64,000 nucleotides of DNA from Lota lota. Its lineage: Eukaryota > Chordata > Actinopteri > Gadiformes > Lotidae. Position numbers and translations under genes: made by a program. This document shows positions 11,144 to 49,364 of the stretch, one piece after another. The stretch covers positions 1,281,028-1,345,027 of the forward strand of contig JACYXH010000177.1 of NCBI GenBank assembly GCA_026745465.1. Direction: 5' to 3'. The notes under the pieces are model-generated. The model did not search any database, was not told the origin of the DNA, and was given only the letters and a program-made list of their open reading frames with translations. Within the stretch, counting starts at the first letter, position 1; each line of letters starts with the position of its first letter.

Positions 11144-13729
11144 GTACCAATACAGCACACTGATTTCAGTGAACCGTGAATGGGATATGTGTCCATCTCA
11201 TAACATACATAGACAGGTCTAATAGTTGGCTACTACTCAGTTAAATAAGCAACATCGACATCTGTTCATTTTAGTCCTGACTTCCGTGTGATAAACGGCC
11301 ATTTGATGTTTGTTTCATTTTCCTAAGGCAAAGTCACTCCATTTTGGCAGGTCCTTGTATAGGCCTCACCATGCATTCACCCGCAATTAAGACACATAAA
11401 CAGACGTGTACTATCCATGTGTAAACTGGGCATTTCACTGTTGGTATGGTAGCCTAATTTCTGGGGATTTCAATGATAGACGAGATCAAATAAAAAGACG
11501 ATACAGCAAAGTAGTTGCCGGGATCATTTAATGAGTATTCTCGGATATTTAGGACGCCTAGTTAAACACAGCTGCCCTATTATACACTAAAACAAATGGA
11601 CTCTGTTTAAGGTCGCTGTAACTAAAGAATGCCGTCATTTCTACCGAGCCCATGATTACATGCACCAAATATAATGCAATGTGAAATACAAAAAAAAAGA
11701 AGGCCTAGGCTACGTATGTTTGTCACTTAGCAGAATACGGAGGTGTATGGTTAATCACAGAATCATATGCGCACCTGCAGCCTACCTCAAACGAAATCCG
11801 GGACTTCAAGACTCCATCCAAAGCGCGCACACACGCGGCCCACACACAGACAGCACTTTCACTGCACGGAAACAAAACTATAGCCCTCCGTTCTACAGAT
11901 GAAGCAGATTATTCCCGTTTAGATGTGAAGCGCATGCTTATTATTATTATATATATATTTTTTTTCTGGCCAGTAGGCCTATGAACTGCTGTCTCAAAAA
12001 GAATAGTTGAAGTAACGAGAGTTAGTCCATTGAGTTTGCTAGAGCGCTGTTAATTCCAGTGCGCAGCGGCCTGGGATCCACTCCTTCTGACGGTGCTGCC
12101 CTCTCCTCCCCTTTAGTAGTTGGCAGCGCAGAGAGAAACCACAATGGACTGGATATGTCACCATTCCACTTTGACATCAACAATGCGTCACTTAACCGTA
12201 CGCTTTGACGGTTACATGTTGGCCTAACCCAAATGAATGTTCCTACTAGTGTACTTTCTGACCGTGGTTGCATATTCTGGCTCGATCCGTAGAATAGCAC
12301 TTCTGTTGATGAGGCTAACTTGACGGAAAAGGCAAGCAGGGAAAAGGGCCCAATCCACGGTCCGGGCGTGCTTCACGGCGGCAGACCTGTAGACCTCTGG
12401 GTAGGCTGCAAAGGGCAATCGATTCCTTTAAGTATGTATCTGAAAAGAAAAGAAACGGACCTACAGCCGTCTATAGGCCAACGTGTGCGCCAGTGGCACA
12501 GACGGGTCTCCGTTTCACAGACCCTAAATGAACTAATCTCGTAGGATAGGCTGGGATTTATTTTTCAATCTTGAAAATGAATTTGTCTGGACTTTCATCT
12601 GTGACGGGGATATTTCTTGACTAGCTAAACTTAATTGGCTACCGCCGTATCAGTCCGGCGAGATTGTTTTGTGTCGGATAGTTTTTTACATTTGGACTTT
12701 GTCAACATGAAACATCCAAATTCTATTTATATTATGAGTTTTGTTTGAAAGGGAATGCAGCATATAAATATAAATGGATCGATCAGCAGGATAGTTGTAA
12801 ACTGCAGCATACTCGCTGCACAGTTGGCGCCAGAGCTTTGCAGGGTCGTCCCAACGACCACGACGAATAAGAGTCAAAGTCAGTGATAAAGTACTTCGCA
12901 TCCCTCGGTGAAAATGCATGGAGTTGTTTTCTTCTTCTGCAAGTGCATGCTAGGGAGATTCCATTAACACAAACCAGACCTAAAACCAACACACTCATAC
13001 CCAACCCTTGACCAAAACCCCATCTTTTGGGATGAACTGAGTGGTGTTCTCACATGGGAAACCCCGGGAAGAGACGAGACAGGCTGCAGCTGGCCCTTCC
13101 ATTTTAGGGGGCGATATGTAGTCGAGTTTTTTTTTTTTTTGATGACCAATGACTCCGCTAAAGCCCATCTATCACTGAATCAACACAATACTTGATTTAA
13201 ACAGTTGGAGATAACTGAACGAAAGAAGACAATGAGTGATTAAATCCTAAATCTATCATAACTTGAAGCTCGATTTACATTAATTTTGTCCTAAGGCATC
13301 AAAGACAACGAAATCTAAGAAGGGGGCTATCCTGTGACACTTCAATAATTATGGTGATTGGTTGCCTAATAGCCAGTCAAGGACAAGAACATTTAACCAA
13401 AGTGCCTTTCACCTTGAAGGGCGCAACAATATTCACATTGAATGCATTCTGAATGGATTTTTCCTGTTTACAAGGTAATGTGTAACCTTGGTCAGAATGA
13501 AAACCTTCATGTGACCCATTGACTCTCAAGCATGTCAACATCAGCCTAAAAATGATAGATAGATGAGTTCCTTCCACTGCCATTGGAACACAGTTGACTA
13601 TGGCTAATGACTAATTTAAGTTGATTCATGGAGGAAATACAATCGGATAGACACTTGCAAATTAAGAGGTGCTTGTATGTCCAGAAGCTTGTATTCATTT
13701 GACTTACAGGTTGATGTGGATTTTGCCAA

Positions 13730-13751
13730 AATAATGCAACAAGGAATTGCA

Positions 13752-13824
<73 letters not shown>

Positions 13825-13877
13825 AATGCAACAAGGAATTGTATAGTGTGTGTGTGTGTGTGTGTATGTGTGTGTAT
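13730..13877. repeat. Compound GT microsatellite flanked by a duplicated 21-bp segment
   Basis: AATGCAACAAGGAATTGCAT precedes the first (GT)n run (13754-13821), and nearly the same segment (AATGCAACAAGGAATTGTAT) precedes the second (13845-13877). The whole unit, unique segment plus GT tract, was duplicated once. Confidence 0.75.
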
Positions 13878-13895
13878 CTCACATAGTTTGAATTT

Positions 13896-13997
13896 ATGAC
13901 CATTACTATGTAATGACCAATACTGGGTAATGACAAACACTATGTAATGCCCAATAATGTGTAATGACCAATACTATGTAACGACCATCACTGTGTA
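13896..13997. repeat. 17-bp minisatellite, six units
   Basis: Six consecutive units of exactly 17 bp related to ATGACCAATACTATGTA fill 102 bp with no indel, each with one to several substitutions. Confidence 0.8.
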
Positions 13998-15143
13998 GCC
14001 TCCGTAAAAGAGATGAGGGGAAATAGACAGAGATGGCATGCAGAAATGACTCTGTCAGCGCTTCAGGTTGAGTGAAGGATCACAGAGAGGTTCAAGGTCA
14101 ACACCTTAAAGCATAAGAACACAACAGTAAAATGCAAGTCACAGATGTAGGGCAATTTCAACTGTAACCCTGAACTTTAGTGCATGAACCTCAGGCAACA
14201 CGCCTGTAGAGGACACCTTCATACATTACAAATTAACTGTAGATAAACATTAGCTCCTTGTGCTCCTTACAGCGTTTTAGGGGAATCCAGCTAAATGCTG
14301 TTATCTTATGACTATTATTTTCTTTACGTACTTCTGTAATGTCAATGGTAAACAATTATTAGAGGTTTGTGGAGGCGGTTACGGCCGTTACCAAAAGGTC
14401 CAGTGGGGTCGTTTCACTTTCTACCACATGACGTTCCAAGTCCGTGGAGGGAGGAACGAGGCAGAGGAAGGAGCACTCAACAAATCAATGTGGACAGAGT
14501 TCAGCATTTAGCATTAGTGCTCTGAGGCTCAACAAAGTTGGACACTAATTGCACTTTATCCTTCTAATTGACAAAATAAACAGTTGTTGCAGGTTGCTTG
14601 GAGGTTTAGAGATGACTGTTACTGGTTCAACTAAGCAAAAGCATGAAAACATGCACGCTTGTAATTTGTGTTGATTTATGATTTACACTACCTCCATTTG
14701 AGAGTTTAGCAGTAAGTTAGAGGGGCAACTGCTAATAACCATTTTCAGGCAAAAACTCTTTAATACTCTAAATCATAAAGCGGAAGGCATCCACTGGCTA
14801 AATCTCTGTGTCGGAATGATTCAAGAGCACTAAAGTGAATTCAACCTGCTTGCACTGGTAATCTTGTCAAGTCACCTGACCTTAATTAAATTGAGCCCAT
14901 ATGGTAGATTTTAATTTAGATAACTGGCAAGCTAGCTTCCACTGAAATGACGGGCTGTTTGGACTCCTGCTGGGCCAGCTTCCCATGATGACTTATTACA
15001 ACATTCTGTTCAAGGCCAAGAAGGGGATAGAGGCGCTCAATCTATGAACGCATGGCCGTGTGTTAGGATAAATCATGTATAGACAGGCTGTCAATAGCAG
15101 CAAGCAGTAGATTGAGGAAACAAATGGAATTGCACGTTAACCT

Positions 15144-15752
15144 GGGGCCGGATTCACAAAAGTATCATAAGACAAATCTTTGCAGCCGCAGTAGTTTTTT
15201 CTTAAAGTTGCAATGTGTAATATTTGAACAAGCTTTTAGCTTAAACTTGCCTGGACATATCTGTAGTCAATGCTGATCGATAGTGATTTCAATAATGTTG
15301 TCAATGGAATCTCATCCTATAATTGATATATTCTACAAAAAAAAAAAAAAAAATGCTGCCCAGCCCGTACCTTTTCTTTGTTTACATTAATCGTACTATC
15401 GACACTTACAAAAGTTAATCAAAACTGCTCTTCACCAAAAGATTTCTTAAGAATGGTAATACCTTTCTTCTTATATTATATCTTATGAAAGAAATAAAGA
15501 TTAAGTGTGATTCTTGAAAAGTAAGATGTTACATTTCTACCTTATTTTATTAAGTTAAGATAACTTGACTTTGCTTGAGTTGAGAAATCATGCCTTGCTT
15601 TTAATTAATAGCATTTATTTTATAAATTGAATTACCTCTTTTCACAACTTGTAACTACACAATTTTTCAGGACTTTACTTAGTTGCAACTGATTGATTTA
15701 CACTTATTGAGTTACACATAAACTAGAATTATACTTTTGTGAATGTGGCCCC
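15144..15752. mobile_element. MITE with GGGGCCRNATTCACAAAAGT ends
   Basis: GGGGCCGGATTCACAAAAGT at the left is mirrored by ACTTTTGTGAATGTGGCCCC at the right, 20 of 22 bp matching in inverse. The interior is AT-rich, with an A-run at about 15338-15353, and has no frame. This terminus is common in teleost repeats. No transposase is present. Confidence 0.6.
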
Positions 15753-17279
15753 CGAAGAGAGACGTCCCCTCAGACGACTGCTCTGGGCCTGGGCCAACCC
15801 CCCACACACACTCGATGTGGAGAAAACTGACTGACTCAACTTTTTCGCTATCGCTAAAGTAAACACAATAGAAATGTAAAATACTTGTTTAGACGAAGAC
15901 CTTTGTAGTTATCTTGCGCCGATCTCTGAACGCTGTAATTGTACAATTTCTTTACATCATTCAAAATAAATATACGATCATAAAAAAAAAAGCTACTGCT
16001 CAAAAACATAATTTTTCTCATGACTGACTACTGTGTGGCGGTAGTATTGTTATCAAGCTTGGTCTACTACTGATTTCAGGAGAAGAGGAAGTGCATAGCT
16101 TCAGCTCCCTTCAACATCATTAAGTAAGGTAAATAAGGTTAAGCCATGTTGACATAAGGCCACCCAATTTACATTGCTATCAAGGAATAGAAGAATCACT
16201 CACATTGTTGAGACCCGTTAATGTGTTCGACAGCGAGTTAAGGACTTTAACCCATCCACAACCAGAACGCATATCAAAGGTTGGTTATTTTGAACCAGAC
16301 AGCAATCAAAATGGATGATCAGGTAAAAAGAATAAAATCGTTCAAAGCAGTGGAACTAATGATGCATTAGTTCCAAACCTAAAACAAACAGACAAGACAT
16401 CTACCATCCCATTTTGGTAGGAAAAGCTATAATTAAGTAACTGCCAATCTGCATTTCATGCAGTGTGTGTAATGCCAGCTAAGCTACAGGGATACAATCA
16501 ATCGATTGTGGGCTACGGTAATCCACCAGTGTGATTTGAAATTTGAAATAAACTTTACCTTTGGGGCATCTGACAACTGGCGAGTGTGGTCTCAACGTTG
16601 TGCGTGGTTCCTTTAAATACTTTCATTTGAATGTTTAGCACTTTATTATTGTGGTCTGTAAGGAAATAGAGGGAATTAAAGAGGGAATCGAGAAGATGAA
16701 TAAATTCTACTAGAGGTAGTAGTGTAATGTTTGTAATTACCGGCTACCTTTATATTGGTCTGTGCTAGAATACGTTATCTTTATGCCATATAGATAAGAA
16801 AATATTCCAGTATGCAAGTGGTCACCCAACAAACGGGAAGTAACAGTTAATATGACTAGCATTAGGTGTGAAAAGGAATGGTGGTCAGTTAAAGGTCATA
16901 ATGAAATCCACAAGTGCATTTTTGAAGAGCTTTAAGGTGTTGGGCCAATTAAGCCCATAGCCCTTTACTAGCATTTCAGTAATGTCCTCGTTTGGAGGGG
17001 ATGTTCTGTTACATTCAAAACGTATTTTAATAAAATAAATGGTCCATCTATCTAGTCTTCGGGCCCTGGTCTCCTGGAAGCCCATGCTAGTGTTAACTGG
17101 TCAGCTTCCTGACATTGCAACTTTCTCTACAAACCGTTAGCACAGCAGGCCCAACACACTGTTTGCGCGCACATGCAATTCCATTGGAAATGTTTCACCT
17201 GTTGGTCAGGCACTTTAAAACATCTCCATCCTATACCACAGATGTTACTCACGGTGACAAAAAGTACACAGAACACTAT

Positions 17280-18143
17280 TAAAAGTAAAAAAACAACTTT
17301 ATTTACAACCCCCCCCCCCCCCCCCCCCCCACAAAAACCTCAATCCAATGACTACCTTGTAAAACCATGTCCGAGTATTGTGTCCAAAGGAAAGCATGAA
17401 CACCCTCATCGGTGAGTGTGACGATGGGGAAAATGATTTCAGAATATTTGTGGTTGAGGTTGGGGATTTCACAGGGCCAAACCAAATACAGTGGCTGTTA
17501 TCCGTCAGAATGCTTTAACCCACATGTTTAGTCTGATCCATGGAAATGGACTCTTAAAAATGTGGCCTCAGACTGGGATTAGGGCAGGGCATGTGTCTTG
17601 CTGACACCCACATAGATAAAGGCGCAACTTTTATAAGAGCCAAAAGACAGCTACATTTTGAGTCATATCGGATAACAATAATGCCAACATTAATTCACAC
17701 ATTTCTTTTGTCAGACAAGCCTTGAATCAGTATAAGTGTACAACAGAGGGATACAGAGGTTTCTAGTTAACGTAGGCTGCCTACAAATGACATTGCTGCT
17801 GGTTTGATCAGGTTAAAAGCCTGTCCTAAAAATCCTCATTTTTTGCAATACCTCTACGCATTGCAGCCACCAGTTAGTTAAATGTGATGTACAATTAAAA
17901 AATATAGGAAAAACAAAAAGTTCTCAATGATTTGATCAGAATGATCTGGATGAAGGCAGGCGGGTTAATTAAATAACAGAAGTCCTCTGAAGAAATCCAC
18001 CCGTTACCAGCAGATTTCCAGAAGAGGGTCCCCGGATTCTTAGAACAGGAGAGCCTGTTCTCTGCCTCTACGAGTCCATGTGTGTGGAACATGCGTCTAG
18101 GGAACCCTGACTGCCGGCCATCCGTACAGGCAGGCGCGTCAGT
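17280..18143 (-). other. sf3b3: sf3b3 3'UTR
   Basis: The non-coding stretch downstream of the sf3b3 stop. The first convincing AATAAA on the minus strand is at 17303-17298, giving a 3'UTR of about 850 nt. It includes an uninterrupted run of about 20 C on the plus strand (G on the transcript) at roughly 17311-17330, just upstream of the polyadenylation signal. The end is inferred, not shown. Confidence 0.55.
17298..17303 (-). terminator. Candidate polyadenylation signal of sf3b3
   Basis: AATAAA in transcript sense (TTTATT on the plus strand), followed downstream by a T-rich and GT-containing stretch (gttgttttttta, then gtgttctgtgtac) suited to a cleavage and polyadenylation site. It is the first canonical hexamer I find after the sf3b3 stop codon. 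Confidence 0.5.
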
Positions 18144-43957
<25,814 letters not shown>

Positions 43958-44656
43958 GGCTGCCTACGAGAAGGTATCCAAAGTAGGTCTTCAGGAGCTG
44001 GTGACAGCCCTCACTACCCAGGTCCAAACTTGAGATGCAAACAAAAGGACACAACAAAATGAAATGAGTATAGTGCAGAAATATGGTTCTGTGGTCGTAT
44101 AGTTATTGGGTAATTTATAATCATGTTTTCCACCGTTGCATGATAACAAATAGTTATATTGGTTCGATTGTATTATTCTGTAACGGTTAAGCATTTGTCG
44201 TTTTGCGTATTAGAGCGTCATAGTAATACTGTAAAGTAACTTCGTGTTTGCTATGTGATGCAATAGACTATACAGTTAATTTCGGTATGTACGCTATTTC
44301 CCCATTCAAACACGAAGTAACCGCTAAACTAGTACCAATACTGCGAATCAATGTTGACGTGAACTTGCCCTCTTCCCGTAATAAACTGGCTATATAGAAA
44401 ACACTTAAGCGTATATAAAACGCTGTATAATAACTGTGCGGCATTTTAAATCATAATAACATTGTTTAGGATAATCCTCCACATCTCGTAAAATAGCTAG
44501 ATATTTGGCTAGCTAGGTCCATTCATACAAAGCGACCCATCCAAAATAGATATATCTATAAGTACAAATATATCCCAAATATATGGCAAATACTCAAAGC
44601 ATAATACAACTCACGCATAGTGAATACCATGAGGATAAATTATATAAACGTTTTAC

Positions 44657-44770
44657 CAGTGCTAATGAAAGGATGACTTAGATTTCAAGTTGATTAGGAT
44701 TCATTCCCAATAACAAGTAAGAGCAACAACTTAAACGAATGGCGGCCGTTTCGGGGTCCTTCGTCCACAA
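44657..44770 (-). other. sf3b3: Candidate sf3b3 untranslated first exon and promoter
   Basis: A non-coding first exon is needed upstream of 43963. The best nearby minus-strand donor is CACTG|gtaaaacg at 44657/44656. The stretch just upstream (about 44735-44830) is locally CpG-richer than its surroundings, with GGCGGCC, CGGGG and a CG-containing ACGCGCC, as expected of a housekeeping promoter. I see no TATA box. The exon boundary and transcription start are inferred only; an alternative donor cannot be excluded. Confidence 0.4.
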
Positions 44771-44935
44771 TAACATCGTCATACACTTGTAAGGTGGCCA
44801 GAACGCGCCTGATGGATATTTTATAAATGTGTGTGACCGTCATGTGCAATTTCTCCTGTAGATGGCAGCATTATTTACCGTTCTCAAAATGCCTTAGAAG
44901 TGTACACTTTGCTGGCCAAACATTTTTAGGTTGTG

Positions 44936-45088
44936 AATTGCAAGAATCGTTTTACATTTGAACCCCATTACTAGTAAATTACTAACTCTTATATAAAATC
45001 CAAAACTGGTGGTATAAATTGTAAGAATCGTATTACGTATAAACTCCATTACTAGTTAAGAACCCACTCTTATATTAAATCTAAACTG
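44936..45088. repeat. Degenerate tandem duplication, about 73-bp unit
   Basis: Two copies start AATTGCAAGAATCGTTTTAC and AATTGTAAGAATCGTATTAC; both continue with CCATTACTAGT and CTCTTATAT and end in AAACTG. They start 81 bp apart, just beyond the sf3b3 promoter. Confidence 0.6.
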
Positions 45089-46314
45089 ATTGTGTGTCTA
45101 ATATATCATTGTTATGTCTGCATAGTCAAAATAAACAAGTGCATTGCGTTTTATTATAGTAGGATGGGATCAAAGGACGTCCGAGGAGTACCAGAAAGCT
45201 TCTAACGTAACCGGACTCTCCTTGCAAAGTATAAACTGGACGCTAATCACAAATGACAGTAGATACAATGCAAAACAGTACTGTCGGTTAGCTATCCATA
45301 TACAACAGGAGTGTCAACGTTGCGTCATAGTGGACTTGAATGTAGTAGTTATTAAATGACGGCAAACGTTCAGGATCATGTGAGGATATGGGCCCCTTCA
45401 TGTGACTTCCTTGAACCAAATTGCCTACAAATTATATTATTTCTTACCAGCCTATCTATCTATCTTTGACGAAGGTTAGATATAATTGATCATAGACTGT
45501 ATCATGCAGCTTTTTATAAATTACAGTTAGGACTATATTCTGAAACAAAGCCTGTAGTTCTGAAATGTCTATGTATGTATTCATTGAATTATATATATGT
45601 TTACACAAAATGAAGGCTATATAAAAGGGATAAAAGAGTCAAAAAAATCTCTCGAATTTCTATATATTTTTTTCCGATTATATTCAATGTCAATAGGACT
45701 ACCACACGCCTTTTGTAATTGTATTTACTTGGTTGCATTCATTAATATTGTAACTACTTTATAACATTTAGATGTAACGCTCAACAAACATGATCAAGTG
45801 TGTAATTACAAGCATGACTAAAATGCATGCTGTCAACTTCCGGACTACAAAAATAACATCACATTGTGGGTGCTGTATATATATTCTCTGATGGGGTCGC
45901 AGTGCACATGACCAACGAGGACGATCCCCTCAGCGAAGACACCAACACCGCTTCACGACCTGTCGTGTAGTGGGGTCCGGGGGGACGTAATATTTTGTCG
46001 AATAAAAACAGCTGACAATCCGTCTTTTTTATTTTGCAACCAAGGAAGCATCCTTGCTGTTTTGTGGCCTCTCCACATCTGGAATGGTCTTTACAAACAC
46101 TGGGACCGCACCGGGGGCGGATGTGGATTTGTTTCAAATGGATCCTGTATCGCCTTTGTCGTTCTGACCGGTCTCTCACTCGCATTCAGAAAGAGTAGAA
46201 ATACAGTAGAAATGTATTGTGATCACACCGAAGCAAGTGCGTGAACCCGTCGTAGACGCGTTTTGAACCCGATGGCGCTTTCTTGAAACCGTTACACGCC
46301 TGAAGCACGTCTGA

Positions 46315-46369
46315 GGCAGACGGACTGACGGGCACGGTTGCAACATAGCCTCCGATCCTTTTAACGTGG
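46315..46369 (+). other. Weak candidate untranslated exon end
   Basis: A CG-containing stretch (gacggactgacgggcacgg) ends at AACGTG|gtgagttttt, a good plus-strand donor. The wider 45880-46370 interval is CpG-richer than its flanks. It could be a distal first exon of st3gal2 or of a transcript divergent from sf3b3. There is no protein evidence. Confidence 0.2.
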
Positions 46370-46965
46370 TGAGTTTTTGGTATTTTTTTTAATCCTTTTA
46401 TGTGGTTGCCCTGTGATGTTGCTATGATTAGTAGGTTTACTATTGGACATTGCGTGACATAAAAGAAAGCCTGGAATCGAGGGCATCGTTATGTCTTCGG
46501 CAGTTTGTAGACCATCTCCTCAGCCAGCTATAACGTTAGAGGCTGTGGTGGTCAAAATAACTTGACGTTATCTCCCCCTTCTGCTTAACGTCCCAACGTT
46601 AGTCCGTCCTTTCTTGTATTTGCTCCCCGACGTGGCCCATCGTCGCACTATAAATGCCGGTTTCCCATATGCTTGTTTATTTCCACGTCCCACCTACTTA
46701 GGTCCTCTGCACCCTAATTTCAGTTTCGTATTATCCCCTCACCCACGTTACCCCTCTTCTTTTCACCCATTTACCCCCTCCCTCGTCGTTCCCCCTGCCA
46801 GTGTTGCTAAGATACGGCTTCAGTCACAGCCCATGGAAGCATAGTTTTAGGGGAAACCACCTTAACTAAAAGCTTAAGATAGAGCGAGATTTAAACTAGC
46901 CTACTTTAAGACTATGATGTGGCTCCTTGCTTTTTGCCTATTTAGTTGCATGAATCTATGAATAA

Positions 46966-47013
<48 letters not shown>

Positions 47014-49300
47014 TTATGTATTTATTTATTCATACTACAATATGGTGACAAATTTCTATCTATCAGTGGTGGAAAATAGGCCTCTCCTGTGCGCACTCTT
47101 TATGTGTTGATCCATGTGCCATAATTGTTATTGTGATGAATCTATAGAAAGTGGAGTTACACACAGTAGCAGGCCGTACAGACTGCACATGTACACACAC
47201 CCTCACCCTGCCATGTAGAGCTGAGAGCAGCAACACACACAAAGCAGTGGGGGGTTGGAGCTCCAGAATAGCACCGTACCATCATGAGACATGAAATGTA
47301 GGGCAACATAAAACGTTAAAGTAGTGGCGCATAATCAGCTTCCAACCTGAAAACTAACTGTAAGCAAGCACTCTGTTACACTTCACCCACATTCCAAGAA
47401 ACGGCTTTGAATCAAAATCCCCGTGACTGAATTCCTTACGCATTTCTCAAGAGGCCAGTGACTAGTGTATTCACTCTGGGTGTGAAGTACTGTGATAAAA
47501 AACACAAGTGAATCGGTAACGTCACCAAGATACTCAACTGAAGCAGGCCACAGGGGCAGCTGGATCCAACACATGGTCTAGTTCTGTAGCGATGGAGTGG
47601 CTTTCCTGACCTTCCAATCAGATTTATTATATGTAATAAGCAGTGCAGCCACATCATACAGTACTGTGAAATTAATTCAGAGGTATTAATGCTTTTTTTT
47701 TCTTTGGATGGAGAGTTCATGTTGCACCTAATGTGTGACGTTGACTCGCTTGCACCAAATATTTAACAGTGCAAGATTCTCCTGAATCTTGACACACTAT
47801 CCCAGAGCCAAATCAGTCATATTGAACTGTTCTAGAGGGGTGTTACAGTCAACCATAAATTATGCCCAAACCAACTCATTTATATTTAAATCAAGATAAA
47901 GCAGAACTAAACCACACTTTATGAAATAATTGTAACAAGCTGAAACCATTATTAGACAGAAATAGCATTTGCATCCAAGATTTAAAGCCAAGTTAACAAC
48001 AAATATACGCTACCTCACTTTGAAGAGACTCATCCAAAAGATACTACAAGGAAAATAGCTTTATCCACGAACTAGACATACACCAAAAATAAGCTGGCCC
48101 ATCAATTGACATTATAGAGAATGGAATGCAACCCATTATGAAGAGGGAAAGAATACCATTTCCAGCACCACCATTTCCCAAGTGTTTGAACTGGTTGAGG
48201 TCCAAGGAAAACCAGAGTCCTGGGGCTTTGCTGGGAGTGCTGAGCAGAACTCTACCCCAGTGAACACAGGGAAATATGTGTAAAAGGAGAATGCAAAGGA
48301 AAGACTAATGACAAATCAAGTTCAGACAAGAGTTAAGTTGGAACAAGGTACAACAGAATCCTGTCACTCTATAATTGTTTGTTCGGCAGTGTTTTACGAC
48401 GTCAGAAAGGGGTTTTAGAGCCTCAGTCATTGACGCCAGATCGCGCGGTGACAGTTAAGTCCAGAGGCATACAGTGGAAGAACGGTCTAGAGGGGAACAT
48501 TTCGGAAATTCAGTTTTAGGTTTTCTGTAACTGTGTAAACGGCACAGAAGGAGAACTTACAAATAACATTGCATCACCTGTGTGTGTAATTCAAGGTCTC
48601 TAGGAAAGTCTGTAATGCCCTGTTATACAGTTTGCTGCATTGTTTTTGTACTCTAATCTGAAGTCGTTTCTTCATTAACATAAAAAAGGAATGGCCTCCA
48701 GGCAATTCAAGAGTGATGAAAACACCCAAAGGCAGACCCCTCCGATTGTATCACATCTTCCTACTGTTTCACAATACTTACACACATTTTTCTACAAACC
48801 TAAAAACGAATCACATTTGACGAGTTACTTGAGAGGAATTAATTAGGTTCTATCTTTTGATGGCTACTGGCCATGGCTTCTGTCTAAGCCCAAAATAAAA
48901 AAAGAAAATGCATCCAAAAGACCAAAACAGACAAGCAGTTTGAAACCCATTTGTATTGAGGCCAAAACTTGTAACTTACATGACAAGTTGAACAGTTAAC
49001 ATTAATGAATGACAGTGCAATATTTGAGCAGTTTTCGGGAAACCTTTCCAACCGTGATACCAATTAAAATTGACTGGTAATCTACTCAACTGGCAATATG
49101 ATGACTGAATACTAAAACACCAGGGTGATTAATATTCAGAACATGAAACACGCGACCGCTCAGCACAAATGGCTTACTTCTAACTTCCTTGTTAAGGAGG
49201 CTGATGGTATTCAGCAAATTTGAAAAAGATAAAAAACCAATGGTAGTCACTGATATATCTGACCAAGCCTTTTGTGTGAATCTTGATTAATCAGTCTGAT

Positions 49301-49305
<5 letters not shown>

Positions 49306-49361
<56 letters not shown>
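49306..49361. repeat. (CT)n microsatellite
   Basis: 56 bp, pure; intergenic. Confidence 0.97.

Positions 49362-49364
<3 letters not shown>

Larger units (their letters stand above)
7706..17279. other. Intergenic interval downstream of sf3b3
   Basis: Holds the R1 repeat (8215), a SINE (9183), a foldback MITE (10741), a MITE (15144), a GT tract with a 17-bp minisatellite (13730-13997), and a somewhat CpG-richer segment at about 12020-12900 with no frame I recognise. No gene is supported apart from the possible 5'UTR of the 7660-7705 exon. Confidence 0.5.

Noticed and set aside
12020-12900. CpG-richer stretch as the promoter of another gene
   Set aside because: Only mildly enriched, with no supported exon, donor or homology; insufficient to call a gene.
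45859-46185. 108-codon minus frame upstream of sf3b3
   Set aside because: No recognisable domain; basic, irregular composition; likely a by-product of a locally GC-richer, possibly promoter-associated segment.
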